Source: Marinicrinis sediminis (GTDB lineage: Bacteria > Bacillota > Bacilli > Paenibacillales > KCTC-33676). From it: a DNA stretch of 64,000 bases. Within the stretch, counting starts at the first letter, position 1. Each line of letters opens with the position of its first letter. The position numbers were made by a program, and so were the translations under genes. The notes beneath the pieces are model-generated. The model did no database searches. It had not been told where the DNA came from and saw nothing but the letters and a program-made list of their open reading frames with translations. The DNA is taken from NCBI RefSeq assembly GCF_042685085.1, contig NZ_JBHUMM010000043.1, positions 496,001 to 560,000 on the forward strand, written 5' to 3'. Below, piece by piece: positions 9,501 to 17,942 of the stretch.

Positions 9501-11444
9501 GAGTTTATGGGGAGAGTCGATCATCAGGTGAAAATTAGAGGCTTCCGGGTTGAACTGGGAGAGATTCAAACCCAGTTGATGAGGCATCCATTTGTGAAAG
9601 AGGCGCTGGTTGTAGATCGGGAGGAAGCAGAGGGGCACAAAAGTCTGGCTGCATACGTCGTTTACCTGCATCCTGTATCCGTCAAGGAAATGAGGGATTA
9701 TCTGTCCAGGCTGCTCCCGGGTTACATGATCCCGTCGTATTTTGTCCATCTCCAGGCACTCCCGCTTACGTCGAATGGAAAGCTGGATCGCAAGGCCCTG
9801 CCTGATCCGGGCAACTGGATCGAAACAGGGGAGCCATTTGTGGAACCGAGAGATGAGAAAGAACGCGTGATGGCCGAAGTATGGAAAAAGCTGCTGCGTG
9901 TCGAGCGAGTGGGCATTCGTGATCGGTTCTTCGATCTTGGCGGCAATTCGATGCAGATCATCCAGGTCACGACCTCTTTGTCAGAGAAGGGATGGAAGAT
10001 CGCGGTCAAGGATCTGTTTGATTATCAGACGATTGAAGAGCTTGCCGTCCGTATGGAGCAGGTCAGCGATCAGCCAACCGACGGGTTTCAGGAAGGTGAA
10101 GTGGTCATTCATCCGAATCTCGCTTACAGTCTGTCGATTCCGAATAATAACAGTAAGCACCACTGGGGCATGCCGAACTTGTATCGCATTCCCGTCCAGC
10201 TGGACAGACAAGCGGTCCAAAACGCCGTTCAAACGTTGATCCAGCGTCATGATGCGCTGTCGATCAAAGTGAGAGAAACGGCAGAAGGATGGAGGCAGGT
10301 GATCGAGCGATCGAATGACATTCCGTTCCAGAGCTTTGATTTGCCACCTGAAGAAATCAAGGATGAAGAAGTCTTCCCTGTCATTGAAGCCCGGATTCGT
10401 GCGTATGAGGATCGCTGCTCCATTGAGGAAGGTCCGCTCTTCTGGGTCATGTACTTTGACCGGGGTGTAGGCAGGGAAAGCTACGTCGTGTATTACTTGC
10501 ATCACTATTGCTTTGACAAATATTCACTCGATATTTTGCAAGCGGAAATGTTCGAGCTCATTATGGGCTCCCTTCAGCAGAAGGATGTCAAGCTGCCGCC
10601 TACAACATCTACATACATGGCTTTTACAGAGGCAATGAAGCGTTACGCCAACGATGAAAGGTGTGAACAGCACCTGGCTTACTGGAGTGAAGTCGCCGAA
10701 ACAGATTCGGATACGCTGTCGATTCCGGTCCTGGACCCGAACGCCAAATGCTTGAGCCGTAGCTTGGTGTTTACTTCAGATCGCATGCCGATCGCGTCCT
10801 TGCTGCAGGCGATTCAGCCGCATATGAAACAATCCGGCATTCAGATGAGCGATGTTTTGACGGCTGCATTCGTTCGAGCCTATTGCAGATGGAGCGGGAA
10901 AAACCGCTTGTTCATGAACGTATTTGACAATGGACGGTATCTATACGACGAATCCCTGGATTTGTCGCGAACCGTTGGCTGGATGGCCAGTATGTATCCG
11001 GTCTTGTATGCAGATGAACGGCAGGAAGATCTGCTGGACTGGATCAAAAATGTGAAACAGCAGACGGCCCATATTCCAAAAGACAATTCGTACGGATTGC
11101 TCCGCTACGTACATGATTCGAAGGACATCCGAGACAAAATGGCTCGCATCCCCTATGCCCAGGTTAATTTCAACTTTCAGGGACAGTTTACCAACCCTGA
11201 TCAAGAGGGCGAGGCAATTGCTGGCGCGCCGGAGTGGATTCATGTGCCTCCGAGATCCGCGGTTGGTGAAATTGTTCGCGACAATCTGGTGTTGTTCAAC
11301 TGTGGGATCGAAGATCAAGAGCTATTTATGGATTGGGACTATAGCAAGGATCTGCACTCCGCGGAAATGATCGAACAGTGGGGACAGATATTCAAGAATG
11401 AAATCAAGCGCATGACCGAAGCATTGAGTAAACCAATACGATGA
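6564..11444 (+). CDS. NRPS subunit, half-C - A interrupted by methyltransferase - PCP - E-like
   Basis: 1626 residues, ATG with AAAGGAGGGAG upstream. Residues 1-~260 are again a C-terminal half condensation domain without HHxxxDG. The adenylation domain begins near 290 and its A2 region is LAVLKAGGSYVPLEP near 355. A SAM-dependent methyltransferase (~440-690; VLEVGCGGG near 486) then interrupts it before the A3 loop AYTIFTSGSTG near 731. The eye-derived code is DLYDFSLVWK; SGDWIP and GGATEATVWSN resemble Cys/Ser-type domains, but the substrate is not safely predicted. PCP Ser is 1129 (GGNSMQI). The C-terminal domain (~1175-1626) is of epimerization type (RTVGWMASMYPV near 1468, FNFQGQF near 1535). 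Its E2 motif is HHYCFDKYSL (His1313) and its E4 motif is NVFDNGRY instead of EGHGRE. No FDF tail is present. Predicted to add a methylated, possibly D-configured residue. Confidence 0.92.
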   Translation: MDQRLLSLGLFETAKQYWSKQLQDVEPFQLGLTRKKHQLPVYGIFEIPIEKEVAARLIKMGKSKDISVYVIILSMLSLWMRNLTGQKSFVPVSPLLDIQHTQLAAALTAELAPLQAEQEEEGEEDHLGWTRTGYVPFCIDLETHTCLKDMLLHVQPLVADGYKNQHYPLTSLTEQMGVSQQQGWFGECLVSMTSLHGERMEELILQHQPDWCLNIQMQADQLHLSLHYLQHKYESHVIEQYAYSLAYFMKKLITDVYQDGQKISLLEPDRQRDFVKELNQTTAPFSDGELMFQAFEKQARLQPDAIALTDGEQNCTYGQLQEQSNQLARHLQTLGVKSGKEVAIMLDRSFDMIIATLAVLKAGGSYVPLEPTYPRKRVETILNDLDISMVISKRDIFDRFQEVVWKRNEQTDLIYVDVRDEVPGTESLNTDEMMELWDHVADRADDDIELGGFQSSYTGSPFGETEVAAYVQHVVGLVQPHLHPGVRVLEVGCGGGHITLPLVRAGVDVHALDPSRSMLDAVQMRADTIKGGRLKLNQGFAHELAQFAEGTYDVIVMASTVQFFPGYRYLEAVIQQAWQLLRPGGTLLLSDIPSLHLKEAYMDSVAQYQQTYGHQPRAKTNFDTELYVPERFFTSFDKAGELTQLEKLEIRHRHDLFDNELQYRYDILLQKKEEGTESEQSVLTSQDERNRTEHEISEEQRVRVRYWTGWHVASHGTNAVLPATHADQKAYTIFTSGSTGTPKGVEVNHRSVVNLMEWVNGTFSVSARDRLLFVTSLCFDLSVYDIFGMLSAGGTIRMASEEEGRSPERLAHILASEPITFWDSAPAALQQLADHFKSSPDTFADSKLRLVFLSGDWIPLSLPDCLKATFPGVEVISLGGATEATVWSNFYRVRQLEEHWVSVPYGRPIQNARYYVLDEQLQPVPYLCAGQLYIAGDCLATGYTDEQLTRERFLPSPFAEGEKMYKTGDMARWLPDDQLEFMGRVDHQVKIRGFRVELGEIQTQLMRHPFVKEALVVDREEAEGHKSLAAYVVYLHPVSVKEMRDYLSRLLPGYMIPSYFVHLQALPLTSNGKLDRKALPDPGNWIETGEPFVEPRDEKERVMAEVWKKLLRVERVGIRDRFFDLGGNSMQIIQVTTSLSEKGWKIAVKDLFDYQTIEELAVRMEQVSDQPTDGFQEGEVVIHPNLAYSLSIPNNNSKHHWGMPNLYRIPVQLDRQAVQNAVQTLIQRHDALSIKVRETAEGWRQVIERSNDIPFQSFDLPPEEIKDEEVFPVIEARIRAYEDRCSIEEGPLFWVMYFDRGVGRESYVVYYLHHYCFDKYSLDILQAEMFELIMGSLQQKDVKLPPTTSTYMAFTEAMKRYANDERCEQHLAYWSEVAETDSDTLSIPVLDPNAKCLSRSLVFTSDRMPIASLLQAIQPHMKQSGIQMSDVLTAAFVRAYCRWSGKNRLFMNVFDNGRYLYDESLDLSRTVGWMASMYPVLYADERQEDLLDWIKNVKQQTAHIPKDNSYGLLRYVHDSKDIRDKMARIPYAQVNFNFQGQFTNPDQEGEAIAGAPEWIHVPPRSAVGEIVRDNLVLFNCGIEDQELFMDWDYSKDLHSAEMIEQWGQIFKNEIKRMTEALSKPIR

Positions 11445-11464
11445 CGAAGAGAGGAGCTGTTGTT

Positions 11465-14400
11465 GTGATTGATCGGACATTGCTGTCCCTGGATGCTTTC
11501 CAGCAGTCCAGAGATCACTGGCAAAACAGGATTCATGGCAATGAAACGAAAACGAGTTTACCTGCAACATATCCTCAGCATACGAGTTATCGGTTGCAGA
11601 CCGCACAATTTACCCTGCCTGTGGAAACCGCGACAGAACTGAGACGAGTAAGCAGGGGGAAGGACATCTCCACATATGTGTTCATGCTGGCAGCTTATTA
11701 TGTATTGCTGTACAAGTTTACCGACCATGAGGAGATTACCGTCACCTTGCCGGTGCTTCCAGCCAAGGAAATGGAGTATGACCATCAGTATGTAGTCATC
11801 CCGCAAGTCATTCAGCCAAGGGCCGGGTTCCGTGAATGGCTGAAGCATTTTCAGCAGCAGCTAAAGGAAGATTGGAAGCATCAGCATTATCCGCTGTCAG
11901 AGGTGGCATATGCACTAGGCTGGGATTCAGAGCAGGCACTGCTTGGAAGCACCTGTTTTGGCATGAGCAGTCTGCATGGGGAAGAAAAAATGGCTTCGAT
12001 TCAGACGAGTTGTCGCTTCGACACAGTCATCAATCTGGTGCAGCGTGAGGAAGACATCGACATTCAAATCGTGTACAACGGTGCTCGCTATGATGCGGAG
12101 GCTATCGCCATGTATACGGACAGTTATGCCTTCCTGTTGAAGCAAATGCTTGAGGATTCGGTTTCGAGAATGGAAGAGCTCTCGATCCATCCCCGAGATT
12201 CTCTGCTGCAATGGCTGGAAGAGATGAATGAGACGGAGGCGGCCTATCAGCGCTCGGGCTTGATTCATCAACGCTTCGAAGCGCATGCGGCGCTTCACCC
12301 TGACGATATCGCCATTCGCCATGACGAAGGCGTACTGACTTACGAGGAATGCAATCAGAAAGCGAATCAATGGGCTCATCTCCTGCGCCAGCATGGCTTG
12401 CAAAATGGCGAAGATGTCGCGGTCATGCTGGATCGTTCTCCGGATATGATTGTGGCGGTGCTGGCCATTCTCAAGGCAGGCGGTGCCTATGTGCCGATTG
12501 AGCCGAGCTTTCCCAAGACCCGAATCGAGACGATCTGGCAGGAACTGAACATTGCTTACTTGTTCACGAAGTCAGGGCTGGATCAATCGATTCAGGAGTT
12601 GTACTATTCCTGTGAAACTTTCCGGCACGTCTTTTTCATGGATGTACAAACGGCCTCCCTGCCATCTGAACCACTCAATGCCAAAGCGATTGAACAAATG
12701 TGGGATCATGTGGCCGAAGATGCGATTGATCGGGTGACGGCTGGTGGTTTTCAGAACAGCTACACCGGAGAAGCATTCACCGAAATGGAGGTGGCGCAGT
12801 ACCGGGACCGCATGTTGGAGCTGATGCAGCCACACCTGCATGCTGAGTCTCGTGTGCTGGAAGTAGGCTGCGGCTCAGGACTCATTACCTTTTCGCTGGC
12901 GAAGCAAGTCCAGCAAGTGACAGCGATGGACCCATCCGGGCTCACTCTGCGGCGCAATCAAATTGAGGCCAGGGAAAGCGGCATTCACAATGTCAACTGG
13001 CAACAGGGATTTGCCCATGATTGCATGAAAATGGGGGAAGGCAATTATGACCTGATCCTCCTTGCCAGTACGGTTCAGTTTTTCCCTGGCATCCGGTATC
13101 TGGAGCAAACCGTCAGACAGTTGATGCAGTTGCTGAAGCCAGGCGGTGTGCTCGTCCTCGGTGATCTGCTTGATCTTCAGAAGAAGCAGGCATTTGCCGA
13201 TTCCTTGCAGGCTTATTACCGGGCAAATCCGAAGGTGGAGCATATGAAGCGGGATCTGGATGGCGAGCTGTACATTCACGCACAGCTTCTTCAGGATTTG
13301 ACAGCCCGCAACCAGCAGATTGCGGGTGTAGACATCTGTCGTCGCGACCCGTCTTTCAGCAATGAGCTTCAATATCGCTTTGATGCAGTTCTGCATAAAG
13401 CGAGTGTGGTAGATTCCCCTTCCGATAAAAAGAGTGGAGCAGGCGGACATGGGCATCAGCGCATGCAGCATACGGCATTTGAAGCAGCCATGATGCCGAC
13501 TGAGTCTGTACAGGTTGAAATAGAGTCCGATCAGAAAGCCTACACCATCTTCACTTCGGGTTCTACCGGAAAACCCAAAGGGGTCGTCGTCCAGCATCGT
13601 CCGGTCATTAATTTGATTGAATGGGCGGAAAAAAAGTTTCAGTTTCAATCGGATGACTGTGTACTCTTTATTACTTCGCTTTGCTTTGATTTATCTGTGT
13701 TTGACGTGTTCGGTATGCTCTCTTATGGGGGAAGCATTCGAATCGTCAGGGAAGACGATATACGCCATCCCGATCGCTTGATGCACATCATCTGCTCGGA
13801 ACCCGTTACATTCTGGGATTCTGCACCAGCTGCCCTGCATCAGCTTGTACCATATATGGAGAACGGTTCATTTGCCACAGACCACAGTCGTCTGAGACTT
13901 GTTTTCTTAAGTGGAGACTGGATTCCGCTTACGTTACCTCCAGCTCTTCAGCAAGCTTTTTCATCTGTACAGGTGGTGGCGCTCGGAGGAGCTACGGAAG
14001 CAACGGTATGGTCAAACTATTTCCTGGTCGATGAGATCGATCCGTCTTGGGTCAGCATTCCGTACGGAAAACCGATCCAGAACGCAAGGTATTACATTCT
14101 GAATTCCAGAGGCGAGCCTTGCCCGGCGCATGTACCCGGTGAACTGTTTATCGGAGGGGAATGTCTGGCTGCCGGCTATACGAGCGAAGCGATTACAGCA
14201 GAACGGTTTGTCCCCGATCCATTTGCAGGAACAGTGCCAAATGGACAAGCAGCAGTCATGTACAAAACCGGAGACCTCGCCCGCTGGCGGTCAGATGGAC
14301 AGATCGAGTTTCTGGGGCGGGTGGATCATCAGGTTAAGATCAGAGGTTATCGCATTGAACTCGGGGAGATCCAGGCGCAGCTCATGCAGTACGAGGGGAT

Positions 14401-16087
14401 CAAATGGGTGATGATCATGGACCGGGTCGATGCGGCAGGAGACAAATATCTGGCTGCCTATTATTTGGCTGCCCGTGGCAAAATTGCAGAAGCAGACCTT
14501 CGTGAACACGCGAAACGAGTGCTGCCTGCATACATGGTGCCGTCTTACTATGTACAGCTGGAAAGTGTGCCGATCACACCGAATGGCAAGGTAGACCGAA
14601 AAGCGCTGCCAGATCCACAGCAGCGGTCTGCGAGTGCGTGGACGCCGCCAAAATCTGAACCGGAGGAAAAGCTGGCCGCGCTGCTTGGAGACATACTCGG
14701 TATCGAACGAATCGGCAGAGAAGACGATTTCTTCGAACTGGGAGGAGATTCGTTAAAGCTGGTCCGGCTCGTATCGCGAGCGAATGAGAAGCAGTTGAAT
14801 CTGTCCTTCCGTGATTTGCTGGAGTACCCTTCGATAGCGAAGTTGTCTGAGCATCTGGGCTGGGAGCAAACCGCTCCGAGAAAGGGCCGCTTTGCCCCGT
14901 TTCAGGTTCCTGCACGACGCAACCATAACGAGGAGTTCAAGGAGATCGAGGAACTGCCGTATTATTATCCTTGCTTCATGGGAGCCATGAGACAGAAGCT
15001 GACCTATGAAACCGGCATCTCCATGCACTACGGTTATTTGCCCGCAATAGAGGGATATGGGCTGCTCGGATATGCCCATCCAAAAGGATCGGAATCCAGC
15101 CGTCTCCATTTCGTTAACTATCCGTATGGTTCACTCGTCGGTTTCAAGACGCTTCAGGATCAGTTTCAGATTGACATGCAGTTCAATCAGCATGAATCGC
15201 TGGCGGACGGGATGGACTTTGTGAGAGAACAGCTCAAGCAGAATCGGGTTCCTGCCGTTTGCGGCACGACCTACTTTCTGAAATTTTCGTCCGATTATTA
15301 CAAGGATGAGGATGAATGGATTGCAGAAATGGAAAGGGGACTGGAGATTCGCAGGATGTCGGGAACCGGCATGGAAAACTCCGCCCATCTGTTTCTCGTC
15401 GTGGATGAGCTGGAAGACGAAATGCTGATTTATGACAGTACCTTTAATTATTTTGGCACCATTGACAAGGAAGATTTCAAAAAATCCTTTACAGGCTTAA
15501 AAGCGATTGATTTTATGCAAGGACATCCGGCTGTGGAATTTAATCCGTCTTACATGTCCATTGATTTTCGAATGGAAGCACAGGAGGGAATCCGCGGAGA
15601 CCAGCTCGGACTGGAACTGTTCGAACATTATATGCAATCTTATGTTGAAAACCGCGAACTGCGGGTGCAATTGGCGGACAAGGATTCACAGGTCTACATT
15701 GGCGTGGAGGCCATCAAGGAATTCAGGAAAACGCTGGCGATCTTCCTGGGTGACAAGCAGGAGGAAGAGCGTTTGAAGAACCATATTCATTCGGTCGTCA
15801 ATGACTGGAAATACAAGTTCCACTTCCTGTCTGATTTCCTCAAGCAGCTCCATGAGGATTATCCGGCTCTATATGTTCAACAAGCCAGAAAACAGGCTGA
15901 GGCAGGTGCTGACCTGATGACAGAGATCCGCGACCAGATTGACGCAGCTGGCTGTAGTGCCGTACAAGAACAAGGCGCCAATTGGCTGGCAGAGCTGGAA
16001 CAATTTTATGAGGCCCTGAAGAGCAGTTACGCTCACATTTTGGTACACATCCAGGAAATGAAAAAAAATCATGGATCAAGCGTCTAA
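11465..16087 (+). CDS. NRPS subunit, half-C - A interrupted by methyltransferase - PCP - BtrH/C39-like C-terminal domain
   Basis: GTG start chosen because GAGGAG lies 8 bases upstream and the resulting N-terminus (MIDRTLLSLDAF) parallels the previous subunit; an ATG at 11441 overlapping the previous stop is the alternative. Residues 1-~260 are a half condensation domain. The A domain is interrupted between A2 and A3 by a methyltransferase (VLEVGCGSG near 464); A3 is near 692. The code by eye is DLFDFSLVWK, nearly that of the preceding module. PCP Ser is 1096 (GGDSLKL). The last ~400 residues are not a thioesterase (no GxSxG) nor a reductase. They resemble BtrH-type acyltransferases with a C39-peptidase-like layout: Cys1170 in YYYPCFMGAM, PAVCGTTYFLKF, then His1308 in AHLFLVVDE and Asp1324 in LIYDST. 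This suggests release by transfer to an acceptor. No separate thioesterase was found in the window. Confidence 0.9.
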   Translation: MIDRTLLSLDAFQQSRDHWQNRIHGNETKTSLPATYPQHTSYRLQTAQFTLPVETATELRRVSRGKDISTYVFMLAAYYVLLYKFTDHEEITVTLPVLPAKEMEYDHQYVVIPQVIQPRAGFREWLKHFQQQLKEDWKHQHYPLSEVAYALGWDSEQALLGSTCFGMSSLHGEEKMASIQTSCRFDTVINLVQREEDIDIQIVYNGARYDAEAIAMYTDSYAFLLKQMLEDSVSRMEELSIHPRDSLLQWLEEMNETEAAYQRSGLIHQRFEAHAALHPDDIAIRHDEGVLTYEECNQKANQWAHLLRQHGLQNGEDVAVMLDRSPDMIVAVLAILKAGGAYVPIEPSFPKTRIETIWQELNIAYLFTKSGLDQSIQELYYSCETFRHVFFMDVQTASLPSEPLNAKAIEQMWDHVAEDAIDRVTAGGFQNSYTGEAFTEMEVAQYRDRMLELMQPHLHAESRVLEVGCGSGLITFSLAKQVQQVTAMDPSGLTLRRNQIEARESGIHNVNWQQGFAHDCMKMGEGNYDLILLASTVQFFPGIRYLEQTVRQLMQLLKPGGVLVLGDLLDLQKKQAFADSLQAYYRANPKVEHMKRDLDGELYIHAQLLQDLTARNQQIAGVDICRRDPSFSNELQYRFDAVLHKASVVDSPSDKKSGAGGHGHQRMQHTAFEAAMMPTESVQVEIESDQKAYTIFTSGSTGKPKGVVVQHRPVINLIEWAEKKFQFQSDDCVLFITSLCFDLSVFDVFGMLSYGGSIRIVREDDIRHPDRLMHIICSEPVTFWDSAPAALHQLVPYMENGSFATDHSRLRLVFLSGDWIPLTLPPALQQAFSSVQVVALGGATEATVWSNYFLVDEIDPSWVSIPYGKPIQNARYYILNSRGEPCPAHVPGELFIGGECLAAGYTSEAITAERFVPDPFAGTVPNGQAAVMYKTGDLARWRSDGQIEFLGRVDHQVKIRGYRIELGEIQAQLMQYEGIKWVMIMDRVDAAGDKYLAAYYLAARGKIAEADLREHAKRVLPAYMVPSYYVQLESVPITPNGKVDRKALPDPQQRSASAWTPPKSEPEEKLAALLGDILGIERIGREDDFFELGGDSLKLVRLVSRANEKQLNLSFRDLLEYPSIAKLSEHLGWEQTAPRKGRFAPFQVPARRNHNEEFKEIEELPYYYPCFMGAMRQKLTYETGISMHYGYLPAIEGYGLLGYAHPKGSESSRLHFVNYPYGSLVGFKTLQDQFQIDMQFNQHESLADGMDFVREQLKQNRVPAVCGTTYFLKFSSDYYKDEDEWIAEMERGLEIRRMSGTGMENSAHLFLVVDELEDEMLIYDSTFNYFGTIDKEDFKKSFTGLKAIDFMQGHPAVEFNPSYMSIDFRMEAQEGIRGDQLGLELFEHYMQSYVENRELRVQLADKDSQVYIGVEAIKEFRKTLAIFLGDKQEEERLKNHIHSVVNDWKYKFHFLSDFLKQLHEDYPALYVQQARKQAEAGADLMTEIRDQIDAAGCSAVQEQGANWLAELEQFYEALKSSYAHILVHIQEMKKNHGSSV

Positions 16088-16109
16088 TAACAGGAAGGTG
16101 GAATGGGAA

Positions 16110-16631
16110 ATGAAGAACATGTGGCAACAGAAGTGGATCAAGCTGATGGTGGTTGTATGTTGTTTCGCGTTGTTCAGCAGCGCAGCTTATGCAGAAGAAA
16201 AAACGGAGGTTATCGTGCATTACAAGCCTCATCCGGAAAATACAATTGAGTGGACGGTCTGGGCATGGGGAGAAAATGATGAAGGAGCGCGTTTCTCCTT
16301 CACAGGGGAAGATGAGTTTGGAAAAGTTGCAGTGATCGAGCTTCCTGGCAAGCATGAACAAATCGGTTATCTGATCAGTACAGAAGAGTGGGTGAAGGAT
16401 GGAGAAGACCAGTTCATCTCTTTGACCGACAACAAGGCGGAGATATTCATTGAAGGGACACTGGTATCCGGGGATTCCGGCGCCCCTACCTCGGTCAGCC
16501 ACTATAGCTGGATGATTGTGATTGCTACTCTCGCAATCGTCATTCTGATTGCGGCAGAATATACCCGTAACAAACACCGCAAACGGAACAGAGAGAACGG
16601 AGAATCTTATGGAAGTCAAGCCACACAGTAA
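16110..16631 (+). CDS. Secreted, membrane-anchored CBM41/PUD-like carbohydrate-binding protein
   Basis: 173 residues from the ATG that follows AAGGTGG; the in-frame ATG at 16071 would overlap the NRPS gene and extend the signal peptide. An N-terminal signal peptide (basic start, LMVVVCCFALF core, cleavage likely after AYA) is followed by a domain like the pullulanase-associated starch-binding module: IVHYKPHPENT, WTVWAWGEND, FGKVAVIELPG, IGYLISTEEWVKD and DQFISL follow the family order. A single membrane segment (MIVIATLAIVILIAAEY) and a basic cytoplasmic tail end the protein. It lies 22 bases behind the last NRPS gene and overlaps the exporter gene, so it is probably co-transcribed with the cluster. 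Its role there is unknown; glycan tethering, assisting export or sensing are guesses. Confidence 0.75.
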   Translation: MKNMWQQKWIKLMVVVCCFALFSSAAYAEEKTEVIVHYKPHPENTIEWTVWAWGENDEGARFSFTGEDEFGKVAVIELPGKHEQIGYLISTEEWVKDGEDQFISLTDNKAEIFIEGTLVSGDSGAPTSVSHYSWMIVIATLAIVILIAAEYTRNKHRKRNRENGESYGSQATQ

Positions 16632-17880
16632 TCGTCCAGGAGGAGAAGCGATCTTGCCGCAGCCGGTGGCTGCTTCTACTTCCATGTGGCGAAACAAAAA
16701 GCTGCTTCTTGTGTATGGCGCCAATACGCTGTCGGTCATGGGGGATGGATTTCATTCCATCGCCCTTGGCTTCTGGATTTTGTCTACGACCGGCAGTGCG
16801 CTGGCGATGACGGCCTTTATGGTTACGCATATGATCATATCCATGTTGCTGGGAACCTTTACGGGGACGATTGCAGACCGCCATTCCCGAAGAGGTATTA
16901 TGCTTACCTCTGACGCCTTGAGATTTGCGTTTGTGATCGGGATTGTGCTGATGATGTGGCTGTATCCGCAGTTTGTCCTTATTTTGGTGCTGTCAGCGAT
17001 GCTGGGTGTCGTTGCCCAATTTCATGGACCGGCATTTGCGGCATCAATCACAACGCTGGCCGGGAAGGAACAGGTGGAAAAGGCCACCGGCATGATGCAG
17101 GTTACAGATACGATTGCCCGTCTGATCGGCTTGTCAATGGGTGGTTTCCTCGTAGCTGCGCTGGGTGCCCAGTCTGCGCTGCTGATAGACGCCGGAACGT
17201 TCTTTTTCTCGGGATTATTAATCTTTGCAGCAGGCAAATTCCCTTCCCACAAGGAAGAGTCCGAGGAAAAAGTTCCATTTTGGAGTGATCTGAAAAAAGG
17301 ATTTTCCTATATCCGCAATCATCCGTTTGCGCTTTCCATTGCTATCCTGATGCCGACGATCACGTTTTTCTTCACCAGCTCGATGATGTTGTTTCAGGTT
17401 ACGGCTGTCAATCTGTGGAATGCGAATGCCTTTGAATTCGGGCTGATTGAATCCGCCATCCCGCTCGGTTATGCGTGTGGGGCAGGCATTGTCATCGTAT
17501 TGGCCTCCAAATGGGGTCGCAGAGGGTGGCTGTTATGCACAGCGGTCTTGTGCGCGGGACCGATTCTAATGTTCCTTTCGACCATGTCAGGCGTATATGA
17601 AGCGTTGCCGTTTGTTTTCCTGCTTGGGGTATGTCTGGCGTTCGGGATGACAGTCGGCATAACCCTCCTGCGAACGAAGACCGATGAGGCCTATCAAGGG
17701 CGCATATTCGGCGTGATCGGGTCATTGTCCAATGTGGCCACACCGCTTGGTCTTGGTGTTTCCGGTTTTTTCGCGGATTTCTACGGCGCGGATGTCGTGC
17801 TACTGATTAACGGGGCACTACTGACGTTATTTGCCTTGCTGTGTGTGCTGACACTCAAGCCGCTTCGAAACGCCAATTGA
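16609..17880 (+). CDS. MFS exporter, probable peptide product efflux
   Basis: Twelve-segment-type major facilitator of about 423 residues, with the typical loop DRHSRRG after the second/third helix. It resembles the EntS/MFS_3 efflux group. ATG 16609 is preferred over an upstream in-frame TTG (16549) because it has ACGGAG nearby and overlaps the preceding gene by only 23 bases. It lies between the NRPS genes and the carrier-activating enzyme, so export of the product or self-protection is the likely job. This is inference from context; the family also contains drug pumps. Confidence 0.88.
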   Translation: MEVKPHSNRPGGEAILPQPVAASTSMWRNKKLLLVYGANTLSVMGDGFHSIALGFWILSTTGSALAMTAFMVTHMIISMLLGTFTGTIADRHSRRGIMLTSDALRFAFVIGIVLMMWLYPQFVLILVLSAMLGVVAQFHGPAFAASITTLAGKEQVEKATGMMQVTDTIARLIGLSMGGFLVAALGAQSALLIDAGTFFFSGLLIFAAGKFPSHKEESEEKVPFWSDLKKGFSYIRNHPFALSIAILMPTITFFFTSSMMLFQVTAVNLWNANAFEFGLIESAIPLGYACGAGIVIVLASKWGRRGWLLCTAVLCAGPILMFLSTMSGVYEALPFVFLLGVCLAFGMTVGITLLRTKTDEAYQGRIFGVIGSLSNVATPLGLGVSGFFADFYGADVVLLINGALLTLFALLCVLTLKPLRNAN

Positions 17881-17942
17881 TCGCAAGTGCCATATGGTAC
17901 AATGGGGAAAAAGGCAAGCAGCTGTGAGAGGAACGAATCGAG

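Noticed and set aside
12875..13648. 257-codon open frame on the minus strand inside the fourth NRPS gene
   Set aside because: It is antisense to a gene with clear NRPS motifs, has no RBS and no recognisable protein; a base-composition shadow.
15000..16087. Thioesterase or reductase at the end of NRPS 4
   Set aside because: No GxSxG serine-hydrolase motif and no NAD-binding Rossmann motif were found in this segment.
16549..16608. Upstream TTG start for the MFS exporter
   Set aside because: It would overlap the CBM41-like gene by 83 bases and lacks an RBS; ATG 16609 fits better.
15840..16739. 299-codon minus-strand frame over the end of NRPS 4, the CBM41-like gene and the exporter
   Set aside because: It spans three well-supported plus-strand genes and encodes no known motif.
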